A stretch of DNA of 64,000 bases from Eubacterium sp. 14-2 (GTDB lineage Bacteria; Bacillota; Clostridia; Lachnospirales; Lachnospiraceae): positions 1,062,911 to 1,126,910 of the forward strand of contig NZ_KE159567.1 of assembly GCF_000403845.2 (NCBI RefSeq), given 5' to 3'. The position numbers and the translations under genes were made by a program. Below, one piece after another: positions 28,188 to 36,706 of this stretch; within the stretch, counting starts at the first letter, position 1, and each line of letters begins with the position of its first letter. A model generated the notes under the pieces. It had not been told where the DNA came from and searched no databases. It was given only the letters and a program-made list of their open reading frames with translations.

Positions 28188-28913
28188 ATGTTCAGAATTG
28201 CTATATGTGATGATGAGAGTTTATTTACAGAAGAATTAGAAAGACTGATTTCCAGTTATATGATGGAAAAAGGGCTGGTCTTTAAAATAGATGCATATGG
28301 CTCTGGTGAAGCATTGGTAAACTTGGGGATAGAGGTGGTGCGTTATACTGTCGTTTTTTTAGATATTAACATGGACAAGATTGATGGGATCAGGACGGCT
28401 GAAAAGATTAGGAAGGTAAGCAGGGATATACTTATTGTATTTGTGACAGCATATGTGAATTATTCTTTAGAAGGCTATCGGTTAGATGCCGTCCGGTATT
28501 TATTAAAAGGCAATGCTAACTTTCAGAGTACAGTGAATGAGTGTATGGATGCCATTATGGATAAACTGAATTATTCAGTTGCAAAAAAAGAGTTTGAGTT
28601 TAAGGAGGGGACAAAGAAAATATCATTAGAAAGATTGTTGTATATTGAGAGCAATCTGCATAAATTGGAGTTTCATATTATGGAAGATGATATGATGGTA
28701 TATACCACATATGGAACATTGAATACGTTAGAGGAAGAACTGGCAGAAAATGGTTTTATAAGGATACATCAAAGCTACCTTGTAAATCAAAAATACATAG
28801 AGAATGTCAAAAGATATAAAGTTGTATTGACAAACGGGGTTGAATTATCTATACCAAAAGTAAGGTATACATATGTAAAGGAGCAGTTTATATTATATCA
28901 GGGAGAAGTTTAA
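28188..28913 (+). CDS. agrA: LytTR response regulator (AgrA-like), quorum system 1
   Basis: A 241-aa regulator: receiver domain 1-120 with the acidic pocket (CDDES) and phosphoacceptor Asp in FLDINMDK, and a C-terminal LytTR DNA-binding domain (LLYIESNLHKLEFH, then GFIRIHQSYLVNQKYIENV). LytTR proteins bind paired direct repeats about two helix turns apart, matching the nine repeat sites in this window. Ribosome site GAGGGGAGGG; ATG 28188. The kinase gene follows without a gap. It is the best candidate to bind those sites, an inference from domain and proximity. Confidence 0.9.
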   Translation: MFRIAICDDESLFTEELERLISSYMMEKGLVFKIDAYGSGEALVNLGIEVVRYTVVFLDINMDKIDGIRTAEKIRKVSRDILIVFVTAYVNYSLEGYRLDAVRYLLKGNANFQSTVNECMDAIMDKLNYSVAKKEFEFKEGTKKISLERLLYIESNLHKLEFHIMEDDMMVYTTYGTLNTLEEELAENGFIRIHQSYLVNQKYIENVKRYKVVLTNGVELSIPKVRYTYVKEQFILYQGEV

Positions 28914-30215
28914 ATGTCTGATTTAGTGGTGGAAATTTTAATATTATTTTTTGAAGTGTTATGTAGCAAAATCTTCTGTGAAATATTTGGAAAAGTGAGG
29001 AATAAGGGCTGGATCAACATAGTTCAGCTATTTGTCCTTGAAATCAGTGTATTTATAATGGCAAGGACATTTTCAAATGTAATGATTTTAAAACAAATAG
29101 TGGTGGCATCAATATATGCCGGGGTTATGTTATGGCATGTGAAGATAAGTATAGGAAAGTCGTTTGCACTGGGGCTGTTGTATCAGGCGATGCTGTTGTC
29201 AACGGATTATCTCGCATACTCTATTAACAAGGAAATATGTTCAGGCAATGAGCTGACAGGAAAACAGTATAATTTAGAGAATGTTCTTGTAATTCTACTT
29301 GGAAGAGCAATATTATTTTTAGGCGTTATCATTATAAGAAGAAAAATTGGAAAAAAGTCAATCGAGGTATTATGTGACACGGATTGGTTAAAATTGTTGG
29401 TTTTTCCTATATTTACGATAGTTATCATAACTTCAATGCTTTCATTCTTTAAAAATGTTGAAACAACTGACCAGATCATGCTGGTGTTTGTAGGTGCTTT
29501 TGGAATGATTGGAATGAATATTGTGGTATTCTATTTAATCAACGATATTGCGGAGAGGGAAACAAAGTTATATGAGCATAGAATTTTCCAACTCCAGGTC
29601 AAAAGCCAGACAGAAATGTATCGGTCAATATCAGAAAATTTTGACAAACAGAAAAAGAAAACACATGAGTATAAAAATCAAATTGATTGCATTGAACAGC
29701 TATTGAATCGAGAGCAGTATTCAAAACTGGAAGAATATGTAAAAGCGGTGCATGGGAGACTTGATAAGGAACTGGATGCTATTGATACGAATAACATAAT
29801 AGTGAACGCAATTTTAAATACAAAGTATCAGGAAGCAGATACAAACGGGATTGTTGTTGTGCTGCGTGTAAACGATTTGTCTGGTGTGTGGATGAAAGAC
29901 GAAGATATTGTTACAATATTATCTAATCTGCTTGATAATGCGATAGAAGCGTGTAAAAAATGTGATGACGGAAAAAGAATATTGAAGTTGAAATTTGTTA
30001 ATGAAGATGGAATGATAAAGATCGGAGTTAAAAATACATTCAGTAATCCGATTGTATATGAGAATGGGGAAATAAAATCTACAAAATTGGTACAGGCAGA
30101 GGAACATGGAGTAGGAATCAAAAATATTATTGAAGTCATTGAGAAGTATGGCGGATCATATATCATAAAGGATGATAATTATGAGTTTTATTTTTCAATA
30201 ATTATTCCTGCCTGA
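28914..30215 (+). CDS. agrC: AgrC-like sensor histidine kinase, quorum system 1
   Basis: A 433-aa membrane kinase: about six hydrophobic segments in residues 1-200 form the peptide-sensing part, then a helical dimer region with the phosphoacceptor His in THEYKNQIDCIEQLL, then a GHKL ATPase domain (LLDNAIEACKKC N-box, EHGVGIKNI G-box). Expected ligand is the cyclic peptide from 30938-31087. The start directly follows the regulator stop (TAAATG), so the two are co-translated. Confidence 0.9.
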   Translation: MSDLVVEILILFFEVLCSKIFCEIFGKVRNKGWINIVQLFVLEISVFIMARTFSNVMILKQIVVASIYAGVMLWHVKISIGKSFALGLLYQAMLLSTDYLAYSINKEICSGNELTGKQYNLENVLVILLGRAILFLGVIIIRRKIGKKSIEVLCDTDWLKLLVFPIFTIVIITSMLSFFKNVETTDQIMLVFVGAFGMIGMNIVVFYLINDIAERETKLYEHRIFQLQVKSQTEMYRSISENFDKQKKKTHEYKNQIDCIEQLLNREQYSKLEEYVKAVHGRLDKELDAIDTNNIIVNAILNTKYQEADTNGIVVVLRVNDLSGVWMKDEDIVTILSNLLDNAIEACKKCDDGKRILKLKFVNEDGMIKIGVKNTFSNPIVYENGEIKSTKLVQAEEHGVGIKNIIEVIEKYGGSYIIKDDNYEFYFSIIIPA

Positions 30216-30219
30216 TAAC

Positions 30220-30261
30220 AAGCATCTTATATGTCGGATAGAGCATATGGGATGCTTTTTT
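30220..30261 (+). terminator. Terminator after the regulator-kinase operon
   Basis: AAGCATC (30220-30226) pairs with GATGCTT (30251-30257), with an inner ATATG/CATAT stem and six T. It abuts LytTR site 6 and shares with the terminator before site 7 the string TTTTTTGTGCCGTTTTCTGC, so terminator and quorum promoter form a repeated module. Confidence 0.8.
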
Positions 30262-30264
30262 GTG

Positions 30265-30332
30265 CCGTTTTCTGCTGTAAAGTGTCCACTTTCTGCAAAG
30301 GATATTGTTTTATTTCGTTTTTTCTTTATACT
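30265..30332 (+). promoter_or_regulatory. LytTR-type direct-repeat promoter (site 6, agrBD)
   Basis: CCGTTTTCTGCT (30265-30276) and CCACTTTCTGCA (30286-30297), 21 bp apart here; 7 nt; -35 TTGTTT (30305-30310); 16 nt; -10 TATACT (30327-30332). It drives agrB/agrD and gives the autoinduction loop typical of agr systems. Confidence 0.82.
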
Positions 30333-30356
30333 GAATAAAAGGAGGGACATATAGCT

Positions 30357-30941
30357 ATGGTAGAAAAGATAGTAATGCAGTTAGTAACTCAAATGGAGGA
30401 ACGAAAAATAATTGAAAAATCCAGCAGAGATTATTATGAATATGTTTTGATAACTTTGGCAGAACATATTATTGCGGTTGGAACCATGCTGATAATCGGT
30501 ATGCTTTTTAATCAATTCATAGCAACGATTATTTTTCTGGTATTTTTTCTTTCATTGAGAAAACGAACCGGGGGTTATCATGCAGATAAATTCTGGCAGT
30601 GCTATCTTGCGACAATCATAACTTATATTGGAATTATTCAGGTGGCTGCAATCTTATCGGAAAAGTCTTATATTATGTGTGTAACACTGTTTTTTGCGGT
30701 GCTTATCATTGAGATTATAGGAACCGTAAATCACCCTAACATTGATATGGACAAGGACGAATTGCAGGAAAACAAAAAGTCAGCCAGATTACTTGTATTG
30801 ATGGAGGCAGCAGTAATAATTTTATTGGACATCTTGGGGATGAACCAGCTCTATGTAAGTTATATGTCAATCGCTATCATATTGTGTTCGCTTCTGATGT
30901 GCGTAGCAAAATTATTGAAACAGGAGGTAAAGGTAAGATGA
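30357..30941 (+). CDS. agrB: AgrB-like autoinducer-processing membrane protease, system 1
   Basis: A 194-aa integral membrane cysteine protease. The catalytic pair is His in GGYHADKFWQC and the Cys seven residues later, the same spacing as in Staphylococcus AgrB. Several membrane helices follow (IIFLVFFLSL, CVTLFFAVLIIEIIG). It would remove the AgrD tail and help form the thiolactone. AAAGGAGGG precedes ATG 30357; its stop overlaps the agrD start (ATGA). Confidence 0.9.
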   Translation: MVEKIVMQLVTQMEERKIIEKSSRDYYEYVLITLAEHIIAVGTMLIIGMLFNQFIATIIFLVFFLSLRKRTGGYHADKFWQCYLATIITYIGIIQVAAILSEKSYIMCVTLFFAVLIIEIIGTVNHPNIDMDKDELQENKKSARLLVLMEAAVIILLDILGMNQLYVSYMSIAIILCSLLMCVAKLLKQEVKVR

Positions 30942-31087
30942 AGAAAACAGAAAAGATTACAAACAAGGTATTGAAGGTAGTGGAGAGAATTGCCCGGAAT
31001 GAAGTGGAAAAAACAGTTCTTGGCAGGACGGCGGAGTGTTCAGCGATTTATCACCAGCCGAAAAGACCGAAGAAAAGGGAAAACTAA
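30938..31087 (+). CDS. agrD: AgrD-like autoinducer precursor, system 1 (49 aa)
   Basis: A 49-residue peptide: amphipathic basic leader (NKVLKVVERIARNEVEK), then TAECSAIY and the tail HQPKRPKK. The Cys followed four residues later by the HQPK boundary predicts a five-residue thiolactone ring CSAIY. The HQPK tail is the mark of Lachnospiraceae cyclic lactone autoinducers as I recall them, and recurs in the AgrD of system 2. AGGAGG lies about 10 nt before ATG 30938; the gene is coupled to agrB. Confidence 0.85.
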   Translation: MKKTEKITNKVLKVVERIARNEVEKTVLGRTAECSAIYHQPKRPKKREN

Positions 31088-31314
31088 ATACTGGTTGCGA
31101 AGTCTAGTGTGTATAAAGTTGGCTGTCGCATTAAGAAATTAGTGCGCAGCCTAGCTTAATTAAACTTGTCACTTTATTTTGTCACAGGTATGTCTTGATT
31201 GTTATTCAACATAATTAGACTTTGTTTAACTATATGTATGTTGTTCGTTTGGACCTTTTAGGAAAACGATGTGGTTCTGACTGACAGAGGAATCGTAGAA
31301 AGGAGATATACGGT
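31088..31314 (+). promoter_or_regulatory. Promoter/terminator region between agrD1 and peptide cluster 1
   Basis: Contains an imperfect hairpin (GGCTGTCGCA with TGCGCAGCC, about 31122-31152) that may end agrD transcripts, and two copies of TTGTCAC at 31166-31172 and 31179-31185 (13 bp apart). No LytTR-type repeats are present, unlike cluster 2. The promoter is not clear; TTGATT-15-TAGACT near 31195-31221 is a weak candidate. Confidence 0.4.
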
Positions 31315-31584
31315 GTGACAGTATCAAATAAAAGTATAGAAGATAAGTTGGATAGAGTTTTTACTGAAAAGTTCGGCTGTAGTGCAGATAAAGTTGAAAT
31401 GATGAGAGAGCATAGATTTCTGTCAAGTGAAATAGGTTTTTCTGCTGCTAATCTTTTAGAATTATTTATAGAAGTGGAAAAAGAGTTTGGAATTATTTTT
31501 TCAAAGGATGAAATATTGAGTACGCAGTTTGACGACTATACAGAATTAGTAGAAGGAATTAACAAAAAGCTAGGAGGAGAATAA
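31315..31584 (+). CDS. Acyl-carrier-related protein of peptide maturation (cluster 1)
   Basis: An 89-aa small acidic helical protein resembling acyl carrier proteins (FLSSEIGFSAANLLELFIEV, then EKEFGIIFSKDEI). At the place of the phosphopantetheine DSL there is GFSA, so a Ser is present but the Asp and Leu are not. TIGR04069-type proteins of this kind accompany CcpM maturases. GTG start after AAAGGAGATATAC. Role in peptide maturation is inferred from company. Confidence 0.75.
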   Translation: MTVSNKSIEDKLDRVFTEKFGCSADKVEMMREHRFLSSEIGFSAANLLELFIEVEKEFGIIFSKDEILSTQFDDYTELVEGINKKLGGE

Positions 31585-31586
31585 TT

Positions 31587-32411
31587 ATGCTTGGTGCAAA
31601 TGTTGGAAATATAGGAGTAAATCCATATAGGAACTCCTATACAAGTTCTATACAAAATAAGAATAATGAAAAAGTATCGGAATCTTTTTCAGATAAAATT
31701 GTGGGAACAATTGAAAATAGTGGCGTTACAGAATCAAGTGCTATGAAGTTTCCTGGGGACATGACAATTAATTATCCACCGAATTTAGCTAAAGTTTCAA
31801 ATAGTTCAGTTGGTGGAAAATCCAAAGGTGAAATGACGTTGGATGAGTATAAGCAATGGGTTATGAATGAAATATCCCAAATGCCCGTTAGCGGATGGGC
31901 TCGTTCTACATACTCATCGGGAGCAATTATAATTAAAGAAGAAGCTTTTGAAAGAATGAAAATTGATCCAGAGTATGAGGAATATGTTTTGAATCGGGTA
32001 CGTTCAGCATGTTCGGTTCAAGGTATAACCGGATGTTCAAACTATGTTGGTTATGATGTTATTGGAGCATCGCCGGAAGAATGTTATGGTTATGCAGGTC
32101 CAGCGGGGGGGAGCAGTTTAGAAAATGTAAGTGACGGGGAAACTTGGTGGGAGAAACGCCATAAAAAGATAAAGGAATTGCTTGAAGAGCAAATTGAAAA
32201 AAGTCAAAAGGAGCAATTAGCAAGACGCAAACAAGCAGAAGCTGAATATATAAGTCAGGTATATGCAAGCCGACAGAGAATGTCAAATTTGTTACATAAA
32301 TCTAATACTGGCAGTGATAATATTGCTGTTCTGCCTTTGATGACAACAGCAGCTTCTGCTTATGAAAAAAATGTTGAAGTGTTGTCAGGTGAAACAATTA
32401 AAAAATCTTAA
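31587..32411 (+). CDS. Cluster 1 accessory protein (DUF6033-like region)
   Basis: A 274-aa hydrophilic protein without signal peptide. The central part (MTLDEYKQWVMNEISQMP, then FERMKIDPEYEEYVLNRVR) has counterparts in the 38565 gene product (VVERMATDPQTAEKYEKVV), and both end in Lys/Glu/Arg-rich coiled coils. Such proteins are common next to Lachnospiraceae Cys-rich peptides; I recall the label DUF6033 but cannot verify it. GGAGG precedes ATG 31587. Confidence 0.65.
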   Translation: MLGANVGNIGVNPYRNSYTSSIQNKNNEKVSESFSDKIVGTIENSGVTESSAMKFPGDMTINYPPNLAKVSNSSVGGKSKGEMTLDEYKQWVMNEISQMPVSGWARSTYSSGAIIIKEEAFERMKIDPEYEEYVLNRVRSACSVQGITGCSNYVGYDVIGASPEECYGYAGPAGGSSLENVSDGETWWEKRHKKIKELLEEQIEKSQKEQLARRKQAEAEYISQVYASRQRMSNLLHKSNTGSDNIAVLPLMTTAASAYEKNVEVLSGETIKKS

Positions 32412-32481
32412 AGATTATAATCAAATTATTGTTTACATAATAATTTTGTTTATAAAATATTCATGAAAGGAGGATATGACA

Positions 32482-32670
32482 ATGAAAAAAACATTAGGAA
32501 AGAAAAATTCAGTAAGTAATGGTACAGTAATGTCCTTTGCTTGCAACTGCATGTCTGTTTGCGGTATTGGTTGCTCATGTGGCACTACAGACGCATATAC
32601 CACGCAGGTCCAGAATTTGGCAAAGGTCGTATCTAGTGGAATGCAGATGTCAACATGGTCTTCTATGTAA
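32482..32670 (+). CDS. Cys-rich RiPP precursor, CLI_3235-like (cluster 1)
   Basis: A 62-aa peptide: leader MKKTLGKKNSVSNGTVMSF, then a Cys-rich stretch with Cys 21, 23, 27, 31 and 33, and a Ser/Thr/Gln-rich tail. The KxLGKK start and CxC clusters fit the CLI_3235 family (TIGR04065), maturated by the CcpM enzyme downstream, probably by radical SAM linkage of Cys or backbone carbons. Spacing to AAAGGAGG picks ATG 32482 over ATG 32476. Confidence 0.85.
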   Translation: MKKTLGKKNSVSNGTVMSFACNCMSVCGIGCSCGTTDAYTTQVQNLAKVVSSGMQMSTWSSM

Positions 32671-32698
32671 TTTTTTTGAAAGACAGTGAATTGACAGG

Positions 32699-32732
32699 AT
32701 ACAGCGATAGGATAGCCTATCGCTGTATTTTT
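32699..32732 (+). terminator. Terminator between precursor 1 and its maturase
   Basis: A perfect 13-bp stem (32699-32711 with 32716-32728) with a 4-nt loop and T-run. Placed between precursor and enzyme, it would make the peptide mRNA much more abundant than the maturase mRNA. Confidence 0.85.
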
Positions 32733-32764
32733 AAAAAATATAATTTTGGAGGAAGGATAATGTA

Positions 32765-34162
32765 ATGCAAAAAAATGATTTTTTTATTCATACATTTAGA
32801 ACATTAAACTCATGTTATTTGTATGATGTTAATATAAATTCTATAATTAGAATAAATGAATCCACCTATAATATATTGAAAAATGAGCAAGAGATTCCAA
32901 ATGGAGATATAAGAATTAGCAAATTGAAGGAACGTGGTTTTTTGCAACCAATAGATAGAAACTTCCAGATTGAGCATCCTTTAACAGATAAAGTGGAAAG
33001 CTATATACAAAACAATTTATCTCTTTTAATATTGCAGGTTACACAAAATTGTAATCTGAGGTGTAAATATTGTGTTTATTCGGGTAGCTATGTTAATCGT
33101 GTTCATACAAATAAACGCATGAATTTTGAAACAGCAAAACAAGCGGTGGATTTTTACTACAATCATAGCAAAAATATTGATATTGCTTCAATAAGTTTCT
33201 ATGGGGGAGAACCTTTATTAGAATTTGAGCTCATAAGGAATATTGTGGAATATTGTGAAATGAAATTTAGTGGTAAACAATTAAATCTCAATATGACTAC
33301 TAATGCAACATTATTAACAAATGAGATGATGGATTTTTTACAGGTACATAAAATTAATTTAACAATTAGTTTAGATGGGCCAGAAGAAATACATAATAAA
33401 AATCGTGTTTTTGCCGATCATACAAAAGGTACATTTGCAAAGGTTTTAGATAATTTGAACAAATTCCAGCAATTATATCCAGATTATGTAGATACAATTA
33501 GCTTCAATGCTGTATTTGACGAAGAAAATAATTTTAAAATAAGTAATGACTTCTTTTCTTCAGATTTTATGAAGAAAGCAGACGTGACATTTACAACGGT
33601 CAGTGAACGTGATGCGAAAGAGTATAAAGACATACAAGAAGAATTTGTTATAAACTACAAATACGAGTTGTTTAAAATGTTTTTGTTTTGTATTGGAAGA
33701 TTGGAGCAAGAAGATGTTTCAAAATTGTTGTCAGCACATATTAATAAGTTAAAACAAAGCGTGCATGAACATTTGAAAAAGCCTTTCATTTCAAATGGAA
33801 AAACGTATCCAAGTGGACCATGTATTCCAGGTGTCAATCGCCTATTTGTTACTGTAGATGGAGAATTATTCCCATGTGAAAGAGTTAGTGAAACGAATTA
33901 TGCATATAAAATAGGTAGTTTGGAAGATGGTTTTTATCTTGATAAAGTTAAAGAACTATTAAACATTGCTCAATATACTAAAACACAGTGCAGTTCATGT
34001 TGGGCAATGGGTTATTGTGATGGATGTGCATCAGATATGAGTGACGGAGATAAATTAGTTGCAAAGAAGCGATTAGAGAGGTGCGCATCTATGCGTTTTA
34101 CGGCAGATGAAATGATGAAGGAATATTGTGTACTAAGAGAGAATGGATACAATTTTGAATAA
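32765..34162 (+). CDS. ccpM: Cys-rich peptide radical SAM/SPASM maturase (cluster 1)
   Basis: A 465-aa radical SAM enzyme. N-terminal RRE-like region (1-85) for leader binding, the CxxxCxxC cluster motif at Cys 96/100/103 (CNLRCKYC), GGEP region, and a SPASM-type C-terminus with many Cys (CIPGV, CERV, CSSCWAMGYCDGC). It matches the CcpM family (TIGR04068) that modifies CLI_3235-type precursors. ATG 32765 follows GGAGGAAGG. Confidence 0.9.
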   Translation: MQKNDFFIHTFRTLNSCYLYDVNINSIIRINESTYNILKNEQEIPNGDIRISKLKERGFLQPIDRNFQIEHPLTDKVESYIQNNLSLLILQVTQNCNLRCKYCVYSGSYVNRVHTNKRMNFETAKQAVDFYYNHSKNIDIASISFYGGEPLLEFELIRNIVEYCEMKFSGKQLNLNMTTNATLLTNEMMDFLQVHKINLTISLDGPEEIHNKNRVFADHTKGTFAKVLDNLNKFQQLYPDYVDTISFNAVFDEENNFKISNDFFSSDFMKKADVTFTTVSERDAKEYKDIQEEFVINYKYELFKMFLFCIGRLEQEDVSKLLSAHINKLKQSVHEHLKKPFISNGKTYPSGPCIPGVNRLFVTVDGELFPCERVSETNYAYKIGSLEDGFYLDKVKELLNIAQYTKTQCSSCWAMGYCDGCASDMSDGDKLVAKKRLERCASMRFTADEMMKEYCVLRENGYNFE

Positions 34163-34179
34163 ATGAAAGGAAGAAAATT

Positions 34180-35247
34180 ATGAGAACATTGGTATATCCA
34201 TATGATGAAGACTTTGAGGCAGTCATTAAGTATGGCGATTTTATTGAGACAATGGAAATAAGAGAGATTTTGTCTCCAGTTGGATGGGGATTACAAAATA
34301 AGAAAGTGGGAGAAAATATTCCAATAAAAACAAATATAAATGCTGTTAATTGGGAACGAATTGATGCATTATTGTTAATTGACACAATCAGAACGAATTT
34401 ACATATAAATGAAATTTTGGAAGTGGTTAAATTATCTGCAAAATTTGTACAAAAGATTATTTTAAATAGGGACATAGATGAAAAATCATATGCATGTATA
34501 GAAGATATATGTTCAAATGAAAAAGTAGCATTGATAGATGTTAGGAGACAAACTCAATTACGAGTTTCAGATAATAAACAGTTAAAGTCGATTTATACAC
34601 CAGTAATAGTTGTTGCGGGTATGGGAGAATGTTGTAATAAGCTGGAAGTTCAAATGTTTATAAAACGATATTTGAATAAATTAGATTATAATGTATGCGT
34701 GGTTTCTTCCAGAAAAAATATGGAAATAGTGGGTTTACATTCTTTTCCAACATTCATGTATGGGAATCAAATTGATGAGTCTGAAAAAATTATTGGATTT
34801 AATCATTATATAAAGGAGTTGGAAATTGAAGAAAATCCCGATATAATTCTAATTGGAATACCGGGAAGCATTATGCCCATATCTGAAAAACACTCCGAGT
34901 TTTTTGGGGTTTTCGCTTTTGAAGTTTTTAATGCAATTAAAAGTGATATGTTATTGTTCTGCATACATAACAATATTTATACTAATGAATATTTTGAAGA
35001 ATTAAAGAAATTGTGTAAATACCGTTATCAGGCAGATATTGACGCTATTATAATATCGAATCATTCATACGATTCACTTTCGTTGCAAACAGAAGGGACG
35101 ATCAAATATCTTTCTTTTGACGATGAAGAGGTTGATAGGTATAGAGCCAGCTACCCAGATGATGTTTATAGCAGAGCTATGTATGAAAAACTTGCTGAAC
35201 ATGTGATAGAAACATTATCTGAATACGCAGATTTTCAAGTGATGTAA
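34180..35247 (+). CDS. TIGR04066-type peptide maturation protein (cluster 1)
   Basis: A 355-aa cytoplasmic protein. N-terminal part begins MRTLVYPYDEDFEAVIKYGD; the C-terminal half has alternating beta/alpha segments (TPVIVVAGMGECCNKLEVQ, then PDIILIGIPGSIMPISEKH) resembling a P-loop-less NTPase or Rossmann domain. Its cluster 2 homologue is at 40972. The family always accompanies CcpM; biochemical role unknown. AAAGGAAG precedes ATG. Confidence 0.8.
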   Translation: MRTLVYPYDEDFEAVIKYGDFIETMEIREILSPVGWGLQNKKVGENIPIKTNINAVNWERIDALLLIDTIRTNLHINEILEVVKLSAKFVQKIILNRDIDEKSYACIEDICSNEKVALIDVRRQTQLRVSDNKQLKSIYTPVIVVAGMGECCNKLEVQMFIKRYLNKLDYNVCVVSSRKNMEIVGLHSFPTFMYGNQIDESEKIIGFNHYIKELEIEENPDIILIGIPGSIMPISEKHSEFFGVFAFEVFNAIKSDMLLFCIHNNIYTNEYFEELKKLCKYRYQADIDAIIISNHSYDSLSLQTEGTIKYLSFDDEEVDRYRASYPDDVYSRAMYEKLAEHVIETLSEYADFQVM

Positions 35248-35263
35248 ATAAAAGGATAAATTG

Positions 35264-36706
35264 GTGAAACAATTGAATGATGAACAAATAGCAATAATTG
35301 ATAATGGAATAAGTGGGAAAATTGTTGGAATAGATAAAATACAGTCTAAGATTTTTGTAGATGATGACAATAATTGCAAGGAGGATTATGTTGAAATTCA
35401 AATTACAGAATTTCAACATGGGACTTTATGTGCATTAATTGTTAAAAAATACAATCCTCACTGTACGTTGAATAGTTTAAGAATTTTAGATAAAGACGGT
35501 AATGGAAGGATTGAAAAAATAGAACCTGCATTTGAATGGTGTTATCAGAACAATATAACGATTGTTAATTTAAGTTTTGGAACTACAAACTTTAATGAGT
35601 ATGAAAAGTTAAGAAATTTGGTTAATAAGTATGTGAATAATGGTTTGATTATTGTGGCGGCAACTGCTAATTCGGGTTTTGTGACATATCCGGCTAGTTT
35701 AACAAATGTAATTGGTATAGCAACAACAGATAGCCCTTTAAATTATTTTAAGGATTATATGCAGATGGGAATTGATTCGGTTGTTCCATCTGAACATATT
35801 GTTAAGATATGTGACATAGAAACAATAACATCATTAAGTAATAGTTATGCTGCGCCATATATATGTGCTTTGATTGCAAATAAACTAAACAATGACAAAA
35901 CTCTTGATATAGTAAAATTAAAGAGATATGCAAAAGAGCAAAGCCATATTGAAATGACAGTGGAGGGTTATGAGCCGGATTGGATTTACAGGGCGTATAT
36001 ATCGGGCAGAGGAACTATGAGCAGGGCAGAGTATTATTTTGAAACAGTTACAGGGGCGTATGATGAAATACAGGGGAAAGCAGATACGGTAATAGCCTAT
36101 TCTATGGCAGAATTAGGAAATTTGGATATAAGAAATAAGAACTTAATATATCTTGGAAATGAGGACATTCATAATATAGATGTTCAAGGATTCATTTGGA
36201 GCAGGGAAACAAGGCAACGGCAAATTGAGCATAATTATTATCAGGGAAATGGTCTTGAAGTTCCGGTAGTGATACTGGCAGTGGAAGATGTTATAGATAA
36301 GTTCTATGTACTCACAGAACTAAAGAGGGCATTTGCCAATGGCGGTTATAACGCATATACAATAGGAATGGAGCCGGAGAGTGTATTATATGCATTAGAA
36401 TATATGCCGGAGCCGGTATCAGATATTGATGCTTGGAAAAATTTTATAGAGAGCCAGACTTTTTATAAACAGAGTGATTTGGTCATATGGTGCGTTCCAG
36501 TGGAAGAACAAGATAAATATTTGAAAGTATATCCTGATTGTGATGTGCAGATCAGTCTTTGCAATGAGGGAAATATAAATATTATTCAGTTCTCTTTTGA
36601 AGGAGAAAAGATTGAGAAAAAAATATCTGGACTGATTGACAGAAAAGATGTTGAGGAAATATATCATATTATAGAAGCGAAACTGACGGAGGAAGAAGAT
36701 GGATAA
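35264..36706 (+). CDS. Subtilisin-like (S8) protease fused to a TIGR04066-like domain
   Basis: A 480-aa cytoplasmic-looking protein. Residues 1-230 form an S8 protease with Asp in AIIDNG, His in FQHGT and Ser in SNSYAAPYI. The rest aligns in order with the preceding TIGR04066-type protein: PVVILAVEDVIDKFYVLTEL versus PVIVVAGMGECCNKLEVQMF, GGYNAYTIGMEPE versus LDYNVCVVSSRKN, and SDLVIWCVP versus PDIILIGIP. It likely removes the leader peptide. Base use changes near 35975 from very AT-rich to less so, inside the gene. GTG 35264 fits the ribosome site better than TTG 35261. Confidence 0.75.
   Translation: MKQLNDEQIAIIDNGISGKIVGIDKIQSKIFVDDDNNCKEDYVEIQITEFQHGTLCALIVKKYNPHCTLNSLRILDKDGNGRIEKIEPAFEWCYQNNITIVNLSFGTTNFNEYEKLRNLVNKYVNNGLIIVAATANSGFVTYPASLTNVIGIATTDSPLNYFKDYMQMGIDSVVPSEHIVKICDIETITSLSNSYAAPYICALIANKLNNDKTLDIVKLKRYAKEQSHIEMTVEGYEPDWIYRAYISGRGTMSRAEYYFETVTGAYDEIQGKADTVIAYSMAELGNLDIRNKNLIYLGNEDIHNIDVQGFIWSRETRQRQIEHNYYQGNGLEVPVVILAVEDVIDKFYVLTELKRAFANGGYNAYTIGMEPESVLYALEYMPEPVSDIDAWKNFIESQTFYKQSDLVIWCVPVEEQDKYLKVYPDCDVQISLCNEGNINIIQFSFEGEKIEKKISGLIDRKDVEEIYHIIEAKLTEEEDG

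Noticed and set aside
28023-28210. Small ORF before the LytTR regulator gene
   Set aside because: Its ATG lies inside the predicted -10 (28018-28023), so the transcript begins after it; no ribosome site and it overlaps the regulator start.
31205-31212. TTCAACAT upstream of peptide cluster 1, similar to the system 2 motif
   Set aside because: Only 8 of 12 bases match and the distance to any -10 differs; not enough to call a site.
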